Shown piece after piece: positions 1-7,155 of a stretch of 9,217 bases of DNA. Below the pieces are notes generated by a model. That model had not been told where the DNA came from. It made no database searches and saw only the letters and a program-made list of their open reading frames with translations. The DNA lies in NCBI GenBank assembly GCA_945935945.1, contig CAMESA010000028.1:1-9217 (forward strand), in the 5' to 3' direction. How positions within the stretch are numbered: the first letter of the stretch is position 1; the number at the start of each line of letters is the position of its first letter. A program made the position numbers and the translations under genes. This stretch comes from an uncultured Mollicutes bacterium. GTDB taxonomy: Bacteria > Bacillota_I > Bacilli_A > RFN20 > CAG-826.

Positions 1-81
1 CTATGCATGTCCAAACATTTTTCCTATTGATACGTTGCTTTGCTTTTAAATAATGCGAGTACATAAGTAGGTCTATTTTTG

Positions 82-123
82 CAAAGAAAAAGGCTTGATA
101 AGTTGTTTCTACTGTATCAAACC
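82..123 (-). terminator. Rho-independent terminator of the operon
   Basis: On the minus strand GGTTTGATA (123-115) pairs with TATCAAGCC (100-92) in a 9-bp stem containing one G-U wobble, with a 14-nt loop. TTTTTCTTT follows directly (91-83). It lies about 176 nt past the stop of the last gene, in the correct orientation for the whole operon. Confidence 0.8.
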
Positions 124-146
124 TATGCTTTCAATATGTCTTTCTT

Positions 147-206
147 TCACCGAAATAATACGACTTCCGACAAAAGAAATTACTCTTTCTCACCAAAATA
201 ATACTA
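147..206. repeat. Imperfect 17-bp direct repeat downstream of the operon
   Basis: TCACCGAAATAATACGA (147-163) and TCACCAAAATAATACTA (190-206) match at 15 of 17 positions, with starts 43 bp apart (about four helical turns). A TTTCT-rich stretch precedes both copies. They lie between the last stop codon and the terminator, so they are transcribed. The function is unknown. Confidence 0.55.
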
Positions 207-211
207 ATTTT

Positions 212-227
212 TATCGATTTTTCGATA
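212..227. repeat. AT-rich inverted repeat
   Basis: TATCGA and TCGATA form a 6-bp stem around a TTTT loop. On the plus strand it is followed by GTTTTTTC, so it could be a weak terminator for transcripts arriving from the left. On the minus strand an A-rich stretch follows, so it does not terminate the operon. Confidence 0.4.
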
Positions 228-299
228 GTTTTTTCGATTACACCCCTATTAACAGTATATTTTTGCTTCAACCACATTTTATATGAAATATGTCTAGTC

Positions 300-1619
300 T
301 CAGTGCTCGAACAATATATTCGGCACTATTTCGGAAGCCTCTTTCTTTGTAAATCCAATCATTTCCAATTGTAGATAAAGAACATACAGCATAAGGAAAT
401 GCATCTGGTACGAGCTCTTGACGGAAAGATCAACATCTAGGCCCCCGTGCGCTAGTGCGTTTCTCGCTTTGGCCAGATCCTTGGCGATGCTGGATTGGCT
501 GTCCCCAAGTATCCCGAGGGTAAAGAAATTGTTAACGAATTCGCAGTTGTCTTCAAGAGAAGTTTTGATTCTCCCTTCGAAATTCTCGTCCTTCTCGACC
601 TGCTCAAGGATTCTTTTATAAATCTTCTTCTCCTTTCCAGTTGATGATTTGGCTAATTTACCGATATTTGCTTTAGCCAATTCCACCGCTTCTTTGTGTT
701 TGTCATCATGCGAAACATGAACATTTGTTAAATCCAAAACGTTCTCCAAGGCAACAAGCCCCATAAGGAACCTACCGGGAGTGACCGATTTCTCATCTTC
801 CTTGAATATAGGGAGATGTCTCAAGTGAATCTTGTTGTCGGCAAGCGCTTGAAGCAGATTGCTGAATTTGTCATCCCAACCTATCACCGGTAGACATTTT
901 GCCGTAAAAGAGATGTACCTACTATGTTCAAGCCTCTCGATATATAGTTTGCCGATATTGCGCGAACCATTTCTTAGATATACGCTTTCCAAAGGAACCA
1001 CCCTCTTTTGATAGAGGAAGGTCAAAGCCTTCTTCATAAGCCAATAGGATTCCTTGATCTCGTCCATTCCCAGTTTGCCGTCGGCACCGACCACCAGCAT
1101 CTGCCCACTATAAAACGGCCTTTCTTCGACAAAGCCGATAGACACTTTATATTCGCGGTTGCATTTCTTGTATCGGCCAAGCGTCTTCTTGATATCAATC
1201 CATGAAGCATTATCGTCGTTGAGTGCGCCTGATACCATCGTGTTGGTAATCTTCGGAATCTCTAGCGAATAAAAACCAATTGAATCTACATCGTCTATCG
1301 ATCCGGAATCCATCACCGCACAAGCCTCGACGACCGCTTCGATATGAGGAACACTTATCACTTCTCCATCCTCATAAACTGCATGATCGAATCCGCAATC
1401 ATAGAAATGGTCTATCAAAAGATAGATTTTCTGTCCTGAATCGATTAAACCTTCGAGTAGAATGTGTTGCTCATAAAAAGGTAAAGAATCTTTTGAATGT
1501 ACACTAAACCGAGCTATTCCATCGTCCAAAGCGAATGAAATGCTTGCATTTAAATAAATTTGACCTTTAAAACTATATTCCATCGTTTTGCTTAATAAAG
1601 GAATGGAAGTTCTGGACAT
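300..1619 (-). CDS. ApeA-like protein: beta-rich N-terminus plus C-terminal HEPN domain
   Basis: The 439 residues begin with a beta-rich stretch (FKGQIYLNASISFALDDG, then ILLEGLIDSGQKIYLL) that resembles the ApeA N-terminal domain. They end in a helical HEPN domain from about residue 280. That domain has the early helix FLMGLVALENVL and the catalytic signature R386-N-A-L-A-H391-GG. ApeA proteins are anti-phage HEPN RNases that shut down translation, but E. coli ApeA, as I recall it, is longer, so this is an ApeA-like relative. The first ATG (1619) has an in-frame TGA two codons upstream and GAGG almost touching it. The second ATG at 1583 (MEYSFKGQ) lies 8 nt after the preceding gene's stop and could be the start by reinitiation. 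It is the last operon gene. Parts are clearly more GC-rich than the hsd genes, which suggests a separate origin. Confidence 0.78.
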   Translation of the reverse strand: MSRTSIPLLSKTMEYSFKGQIYLNASISFALDDGIARFSVHSKDSLPFYEQHILLEGLIDSGQKIYLLIDHFYDCGFDHAVYEDGEVISVPHIEAVVEACAVMDSGSIDDVDSIGFYSLEIPKITNTMVSGALNDDNASWIDIKKTLGRYKKCNREYKVSIGFVEERPFYSGQMLVVGADGKLGMDEIKESYWLMKKALTFLYQKRVVPLESVYLRNGSRNIGKLYIERLEHSRYISFTAKCLPVIGWDDKFSNLLQALADNKIHLRHLPIFKEDEKSVTPGRFLMGLVALENVLDLTNVHVSHDDKHKEAVELAKANIGKLAKSSTGKEKKIYKRILEQVEKDENFEGRIKTSLEDNCEFVNNFFTLGILGDSQSSIAKDLAKARNALAHGGLDVDLSVKSSYQMHFLMLYVLYLQLEMIGFTKKEASEIVPNILFEH

Positions 1620-2344
1620 TCCTCAATCATTTTCTTCATTTCTTCAATTACTTTCATATTTGACTCAACCCATATGTTTTGATTGGTTAAAACATTTATC
1701 CTGACGCAAGCGTCTTGCATTTCTTGTATGCCTTCCCTAACGGTCAGTCCCGACTTCATTATGACCGCATAATCATCTGGATTATTAATCTTCTTAATGT
1801 CCTCTGTATCGTTAAAGACTTTTCTTGTAAAACTATTTTTCAGTTCTTCTTCAGTTGGTTTCACACCATACAAAGGATGCTGAAGACTTAATAACTCCTC
1901 TTCTTTCTCAGTATCTATCTTGTTTAAAAATCTATATAAGTCCCTGTCATAGTCAATGAAATCTAAAGTCAAAACATCGGGTAGAGAATCTTTACAAAGT
2001 TTAAAACAGTGCTGCAAACGCTCTTTCATGATGTTTGCTATTTCAAGAATGGATTCGTAGTCCGGTTGAATATAATTGTCATCCTTATGGGCGTAGTTCT
2101 TATCTCGCTCTTTACAGGTTTCCTCGTAAATAATATCTGTCGACTTAAGCGTCTTCTGATCAGCTTTACTGACGGACTTGTCGTATATTACCTTGACATT
2201 TATATAGAATTTCCTTTGCCTATCTTCAACTATATCCCTGAGCGAAAGATTGCTGAGTGCCTTTACTTTTTCAGCAATAAAGAGAACGCTATCAACGCAT
2301 TTTTTCGCATCAATTAGATATCTGGCGAGTTCCCATTTATTCAT
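1592..2344 (-). CDS. HEPN/AbiU2-like protein with RX5H motif, putative RNase
   Basis: This 250-residue protein is mostly helical and charged. At residues 80-86 it has R-D-K-N-Y-A-H followed by KDDN. This matches the RX4-6H signature of HEPN RNases, and the R(N/D)KxxAHxD form is one I associate with AbiU2-like proteins. In HEPN toxins the Arg and His form the RNA-cleaving site of a dimer. Helices before it (about 1-50) and after it (about 95-118) fit a four-helix bundle. Residues 120-250 are not recognised; they are acidic and probably helical. The ATG at 2344 has AAAGGA 8 nt upstream (2353-2358) and overlaps the end of the membrane-protein gene (ATGAATAA). The role proposed is RNA cleavage in an abortive-infection response. 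The family is assigned from one motif and fold expectation, so it is only moderately sure. Confidence 0.7.
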   Translation of the reverse strand: MNKWELARYLIDAKKCVDSVLFIAEKVKALSNLSLRDIVEDRQRKFYINVKVIYDKSVSKADQKTLKSTDIIYEETCKERDKNYAHKDDNYIQPDYESILEIANIMKERLQHCFKLCKDSLPDVLTLDFIDYDRDLYRFLNKIDTEKEEELLSLQHPLYGVKPTEEELKNSFTRKVFNDTEDIKKINNPDDYAVIMKSGLTVREGIQEMQDACVRINVLTNQNIWVESNMKVIEEMKKMIEECPELPFLY

Positions 2345-2723
2345 TTTTGCTTTCCTTTCCGATAATCCTTTTTTTGAAAAGGATAATCAAAATCACGACT
2401 GCAATAACTCCTAGTCCTATTATTGAAGGAACCAGAATCTTAACAAACAAAGGCCATGTCAAAACCCATAATTTCAATTGCTCAAGGCCTTTATAGACAG
2501 CGTATCCACCAAGTAACAATAAAAAGATAACGAAAGCATAGGCCTCCTTGCCAGCTTGTTTTCCATGTAAAAACCCTATCGAAAACATAAATCCTACTAT
2601 GGCGTAAGTAACCATGCCTACTATAAGAAAAATAACGTTCCAGATCTGATCGTCTATAAAAGATATTCCTATTATAGCTAGACTAGATATCAAAAACACA
2701 AGTAAGGCGTTTAGTTTTCTCAT
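2337..2723 (-). CDS. Small protein with four predicted membrane segments, unknown function
   Basis: I do not recognise a family. The 128 residues hold four hydrophobic stretches at about 6-23, 28-52, 61-78 and 92-116. The loop between segments 2 and 3 (HGKQAGKE) and the tail (KKRIIGKESKNE) are positively charged, which fits both ends and the middle loop facing the cytoplasm. No catalytic motif or signal peptide cleavage site is visible. The start overlaps the hsdR stop (ATGA), with GAGGG 4 nt upstream (2728-2732). Its own stop overlaps the next start by 8 nt. This coupling shows it is made together with HsdR and the HEPN-like protein. Small membrane proteins are common as effectors or anchors in abortive-infection systems, so a membrane effector, anchor or antitoxin-like partner is possible. 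The sequence alone does not choose between these. Confidence 0.75.
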   Translation of the reverse strand: MRKLNALLVFLISSLAIIGISFIDDQIWNVIFLIVGMVTYAIVGFMFSIGFLHGKQAGKEAYAFVIFLLLLGGYAVYKGLEQLKLWVLTWPLFVKILVPSIIGLGVIAVVILIILFKKRIIGKESKNE

Positions 2724-5700
2724 GCCACCCTCATTCCTTGAACTGCCTTGTCAATAAACATCGACATCAACAAATTCGTTTTCGATTGGAAAATCTCTTT
2801 GTTATAGCTAAGAGGCAAATCCTCATTAAGAGAATCTTCCACCGCACTTTTTAATTTAAGTGTTGTATTTTCGTCTTTGTACCAATCAACGACCAAAAGA
2901 GAATCTTTGTTATCCACGAGTTTCTTATAAAGATTCTTCGCTGCTAATTTGACTTTTTGTGTCTCTTCTTTAGTAAGGCTTCTTCCTTTGACAAGAAGCA
3001 AATCGTAAATTTCAAGCTCTTCCTCAGTTAGCCCTTCGACCACGCAACGGTTCTGTTCTTCTTTTAGATCTTCAAGAAGTTTTTCTAATTCTTCAAAGTA
3101 ATATTCGGCCTCGTTAGTTCCACTGTTATACCTATCGATGATACTCTGATATCTTTCAGAGAATCTTCTCCTCGTAGTGTTTCTATTGAGCATCTGCTCT
3201 AATAATTTATCGATATATTCTTTTAAATCCTCAATTTGGATTGATTTATATTTAACTCGTCTAAACTCTTGTTTTAATTCCTCGAAGTTTATCTTTGATA
3301 AATCAATTACTTTTTCGCCATTAACAATTATGTCGGTTCCTTCTTCCTCGCTATCATGAGCCATTACCGATGAATCGAGAATTTTGGATAATTGTCTTCT
3401 AGCTTTCTCAATCTTTTTATCATCAATGGAATTGGTGAATAGTCCGTTTAAGTATACGAGCGCAGCAAATATCTCGTTGTGCCAATCGGATTCGAATATC
3501 TCAGGCTTTGAGGCTTGGTAGATCTTGTTCATCAAATTGGTCACCACTTTGAATTTATCGCTGACTTCCTTTTTGGAAATTAGATCATTAAATATTACCC
3601 TCAATTGCTCCAGTCTTGTCTCGGTATCATCTTCCTCGATAAGCTCGGATAGGCTATAGCCTTGCTCTCTTACAATGTTATCGGCTTCTGTTATTGTAGC
3701 ATCCAAATATCCTATTAACTCTTCCATGTTCTTAACTGGAAGATCTTCGCCACCATCACCGGTAGCGTAATCGCCCAAAGCTTTCTTCATATAGGAGAAG
3801 ACGTTGATATAATCAACGATTAAGCCACATTCCTTTCCTGGGAACACACGGTTAGCACGAGCAATCGCTTGCATTAAAGTGTGGGATTTCATTGGCTTAT
3901 CTAAATAAATAGTTGATAGATTTTGGACATCAAAGCCTGTGAGCCACATGGCGCAGACAAAAACTAATGCAAATGGGTTCTCAGGATCTTTGAATCTATC
4001 TTCAATGTCGTATCCGTTTTCATCAACTCTAGCCATTTCATCTCTATGCTTCTGGATATTTAAACCACGAGAAGTAAACTTCTCATCATCGCCATCTTCA
4101 GAGATAACAACAGCCATTTTGATCTTGTTCATGTAGTCAAAAGCACGATCGAGAGCTTTCCTCTCTTCAAGTGTTTTTGCTTTATTTCTTTCAAGGATTA
4201 GATTTAGTTTTTCCTCTTCCCAGTAATATTGAACAAGGTCATACATCTTAACAGCGGTATATTTATCAACACAGACCACCATTCCTTTTCCGAGGTATCC
4301 TCTTCTTGGAAAATGATGAGCTATGTCTTTTGCTATTTTCTTTAATCTATCTTCTCTCTTAATGACTTCAAGAATCTTAGAGTGAGAGTTTTCAACTAAT
4401 GTTGCTTCTTTTTCGTTGAGATCGTTTTGTTCTATGACATCAACAAAGTCATCATCTAAGAAATTATTCTCAAGTCCAACTTCAGGAACTCTTCTTGAAT
4501 AGTAAAGAGGAACAGTCGCACCATCATCTACTGATTGCTTAAAATCGTAAATGGAAACATAGTTTCCGAACCATTGATTTGTTAATCTCTTAGCACCTAA
4601 CAATGGAGTTCCGGTAAAAGCTACAAAGTTAGCGTTTGGAAGAGCCTTCCTCATGTTTTCGGCTAAATCTGCATATTCGGTTCTGTGTGCTTCATCAACC
4701 AAAACAATGACATCGTCTCTTTCAGTTAATAAAGGATATTCTTTTTCACCTTTTTTCTTATCGACTCTAAACTTATGGATGAGAGTAAAGATAAATGGTT
4801 TATTTGATGTCAAATAGGCTCTTAGAGCTTTAGAATTTCCAGGTTTGCATTCTTCCTTGGAGCCCACCACTTCACATCTTATAAATGTTTTATGGATTTG
4901 AGTATCGAGGTCATCTCTATCTGTAATGATTAAGAAAGAGAAGTTTCCTGCTACCTTTCTATTAACTTTTCTTGCAAAGAAAACCATTGAATAGGATTTT
5001 CCTGAGCCTTGGGTATGCCAGAAAACACCGAGCTTACCATTGAGCTCTTTCCTGTTTTCCAATGATTTCATTAAGTTATTAACACCTATGTATTGATGGT
5101 TCTTGGCTATGATCTTGGAGAGCTTCTTACCGTTATCAAACATAACGAAGTTCTCAATATAATCGATTAATCTATCTTTTCTAAGTAAGCCTTTTACAAA
5201 GTAATAGACGGATGTTCCATCTTCATAGATTTGCTTTCTATTTGGTTTTTCTTCTTCGCTATCGACCTTGAGCCATTCAAAGAAGAAATCGTATGTGCTG
5301 TTAAAAGCACCAATTCTGGTTTCTAATCCGTTTGAAAGAACACAAATTTGGTTCAAAGCAAAGAGATTAGGAATGTCTTTTTTGTAATTTGTTAAGTTAT
5401 CGGTAAAAGCTTCTTCGACTTTTCTGGTTGAGTTCTTTAGCTCAATAAAAACTAAAGGCATGCCATTAACGAAAACTAGGATGTCAGGTCTTCTCCACTT
5501 ATAAGGACCTTTGATCCACATCTGAGATACCGCAGTGAAGTCATTTTCGGCAGGTTCATCAAAGTTAATAAGTCTAACGAAGACAAAGTCTTCCACTCCT
5601 TTTTCATTGGAGAAAGTGATCTTCACGCCATCGCGTATCTTCTTATATAAATCATAGTTAGATTGAATAATGTCTGTTGAAGTATAATCCTTAATTAAAG

Positions 5701-5941
5701 AATCATAGACTTGTTTCAAGTAAGCTTCTTTTACACCAGGATTTAGCTTTTTAAGAGAATTCCAAAGAATCTCTGGAAGAACACATTCTTTTTTATCGCT
5801 TCTACCAGTACCATCTGGCAAAACTTCCATTTTTTCTGGAGAAGCATCTAGTTTAAGAATGTTATAGCCGAGCTTTTCTTGCTCAAACAAGTTAAGGATA
5901 CTTTGTTCTATGTCATCTTCTGAAATGAATGCTTTTGGCAT
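2720..5941 (-). CDS. hsdR: Type I R-M restriction/translocase subunit HsdR
   Basis: HsdR is the ATP-driven translocase and endonuclease of the type I complex. At 1073 residues it is full length. The N-terminal nuclease has D153 (RRPD) and E167-L-K169 (FIELKN), the PD-(D/E)XK triad. The SF2 motor follows: Walker A HTQGSGKS (309-316), DEAH box VDEAHR (415-420), motif III FTGTPL (442-447), motif V TGFDV (668-672) and motif VI QAIARANR (691-698). The long helical tail contains RRRFSERY (about 924-931) and LTEEELEIYD (971-980), typical of the C-terminal domain of the EcoR124-like group. Translation starts at ATG 5941, one base after the hsdS stop, with AAGGAG (5952-5957) inside the end of hsdS. 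Its stop overlaps the next start as ATGA. No lesion was seen. With hsdM broken it probably cannot assemble into an active enzyme. Confidence 0.97.
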   Translation of the reverse strand: MPKAFISEDDIEQSILNLFEQEKLGYNILKLDASPEKMEVLPDGTGRSDKKECVLPEILWNSLKKLNPGVKEAYLKQVYDSLIKDYTSTDIIQSNYDLYKKIRDGVKITFSNEKGVEDFVFVRLINFDEPAENDFTAVSQMWIKGPYKWRRPDILVFVNGMPLVFIELKNSTRKVEEAFTDNLTNYKKDIPNLFALNQICVLSNGLETRIGAFNSTYDFFFEWLKVDSEEEKPNRKQIYEDGTSVYYFVKGLLRKDRLIDYIENFVMFDNGKKLSKIIAKNHQYIGVNNLMKSLENRKELNGKLGVFWHTQGSGKSYSMVFFARKVNRKVAGNFSFLIITDRDDLDTQIHKTFIRCEVVGSKEECKPGNSKALRAYLTSNKPFIFTLIHKFRVDKKKGEKEYPLLTERDDVIVLVDEAHRTEYADLAENMRKALPNANFVAFTGTPLLGAKRLTNQWFGNYVSIYDFKQSVDDGATVPLYYSRRVPEVGLENNFLDDDFVDVIEQNDLNEKEATLVENSHSKILEVIKREDRLKKIAKDIAHHFPRRGYLGKGMVVCVDKYTAVKMYDLVQYYWEEEKLNLILERNKAKTLEERKALDRAFDYMNKIKMAVVISEDGDDEKFTSRGLNIQKHRDEMARVDENGYDIEDRFKDPENPFALVFVCAMWLTGFDVQNLSTIYLDKPMKSHTLMQAIARANRVFPGKECGLIVDYINVFSYMKKALGDYATGDGGEDLPVKNMEELIGYLDATITEADNIVREQGYSLSELIEEDDTETRLEQLRVIFNDLISKKEVSDKFKVVTNLMNKIYQASKPEIFESDWHNEIFAALVYLNGLFTNSIDDKKIEKARRQLSKILDSSVMAHDSEEEGTDIIVNGEKVIDLSKINFEELKQEFRRVKYKSIQIEDLKEYIDKLLEQMLNRNTTRRRFSERYQSIIDRYNSGTNEAEYYFEELEKLLEDLKEEQNRCVVEGLTEEELEIYDLLLVKGRSLTKEETQKVKLAAKNLYKKLVDNKDSLLVVDWYKDENTTLKLKSAVEDSLNEDLPLSYNKEIFQSKTNLLMSMFIDKAVQGMRVA

Positions 5942-5942
5942 A

Positions 5943-7145
5943 TTACACTATCTCCTTTCCCTCAACTGAAAGTTTTCCGCTCATTAAGCGAGGTAATAAA
6001 GCATCGCGTTGCTTCAGCAAGATATCGTTTTGAGAATTTAATTTTTCAATTTCGTCAATGGTCGGTGTTACTAATGAGACAAATTTTTCAATAATGTCTT
6101 TAGTTGGAATAAGAATTTTTTGGTTCTTAATAGAACTTGGTTTTAAATGAATGACATTTGCACCGTTTCCAAACTGAGATACAAGCTTAGAGTAAAATCC
6201 ATACTTGAATAGGCAATATGAGAAAACGTTATCTAAAGAAGAATTTAGTTTAATTAAATCAGCACTAATAACTCCACTAATGTCAGGCACAAGAGCCACC
6301 GCTCCAACCGTTCGCCTATCTTGAGTCATATCAGTAACACCCATAACAAGATCTTTGTATTTAACGACTTGATCCTTCTTATACTTGCCATCATATTTTT
6401 TTGTACCATCTCTTCTAAAGCCACCAAAAGATGCTATATTTTTAAGGTTAATAAGATTTATTCCGTCTTCACATTCAATCTCTTCTGTTGAATATGAAAC
6501 GCCGCGGGAGAAATCATATAGATTAGAAAACTTTTTATGCTCCCAGCCGAAAGGAATACCATTATCCATCCTTGTTATTTCGTGTCCCGGAAATCTAAAT
6601 CTTATAAACCATTCTTTATATAAAGAATTAGCCATTTCTTCCAAACACTTTATTCGGTTTTCGTTGTTTTCTATTAGTTCATCATATTTTGTTAAAACAG
6701 ATGCTATTAATTTTTGCTCTGAGACAGAAGAAGGAATAAACACTTTTTTCTTCTCCATATTAGTCTTAGTGATGTGAACCATAGTTGTACCATTAGTACC
6801 GCCAAGCCACATAGGTGTTGCATATTGAAGATAATAATAAAGGAACATTTTATCTACTTTCCCCTTCTTAGGAAGGACTTTCCAAATATGGTAATGGTAA
6901 ATAACTTTTTCTTCTTTCCAAATTTCAGGCCCGAAATTACAGGCCCACTTATAAAGTAAGTCTCCTGCCTCGCAGTATTTATCTTCATCAAGTTCCATGT
7001 CTGACCAAAACCATTCATCTTTTCCTGAGAAATTACCAACACGGACTATTCTATACTTTCCAGAATCTTGTAATTCTGGCATGAGATAGGCTCTACCATT
7101 AATTAATGTAGCTAAATCATCAAATTTAAATACTTCAAAAGCCAT
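5943..7145 (-). CDS. hsdS: Type I R-M specificity subunit HsdS
   Basis: HsdS sets the DNA target of the type I enzyme and scaffolds two HsdM and two HsdR subunits. The layout is the usual two-half one. Counting from ATG 7145, target-recognition domain 1 covers about residues 1-138. A central conserved helix follows (SEQKLIASVLTKYDELIENN, about 142-161), ending with LYKEWFIRFRFPG. Domain 2 begins near IPFGWE (197) and runs to about 356, and a distal helix ends in LLKQRDALLPRLMSGKLSV. Its 400 residues are normal for the family, and both halves look complete. I prefer ATG 7145 over a TTG at 7157 because GGTGAG (7150-7155) lies 4 nt upstream and the ATG follows the hsdM stop by one base (TAA-T-ATG). 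The bipartite target sequence cannot be read from the protein by eye. No second hsdS or recombinase is present to shuffle it. Confidence 0.95.
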   Translation of the reverse strand: MAFEVFKFDDLATLINGRAYLMPELQDSGKYRIVRVGNFSGKDEWFWSDMELDEDKYCEAGDLLYKWACNFGPEIWKEEKVIYHYHIWKVLPKKGKVDKMFLYYYLQYATPMWLGGTNGTTMVHITKTNMEKKKVFIPSSVSEQKLIASVLTKYDELIENNENRIKCLEEMANSLYKEWFIRFRFPGHEITRMDNGIPFGWEHKKFSNLYDFSRGVSYSTEEIECEDGINLINLKNIASFGGFRRDGTKKYDGKYKKDQVVKYKDLVMGVTDMTQDRRTVGAVALVPDISGVISADLIKLNSSLDNVFSYCLFKYGFYSKLVSQFGNGANVIHLKPSSIKNQKILIPTKDIIEKFVSLVTPTIDEIEKLNSQNDILLKQRDALLPRLMSGKLSVEGKEIV

Positions 7146-7155
7146 ATTACTCACC
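7146..7155 (-). promoter_or_regulatory. hsdS: Ribosome binding site that fixes the hsdS start
   Basis: GGTGAG (7150-7155), made of the last hsdM codons, lies 4 nt before ATG 7145. It favours this ATG over the TTG at 7157, which would overlap hsdM by 11 nt. Confidence 0.65.

Noticed and set aside
95..286. A 63-codon plus-strand open frame in the left intergenic region
   Set aside because: No convincing ribosome binding site or recognisable protein; it crosses the terminator stem and the repeats, so it is most likely chance.
6385..6777. A 130-codon plus-strand open frame opposite hsdS
   Set aside because: It is antisense to well-supported HsdS and has no domain or motif of its own.
5943..7145. 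Shufflon-type variation of hsdS
   Set aside because: There is only one hsdS, no partial copies, no inverted repeats flanking a recognition domain that I could see, and no recombinase in the window.
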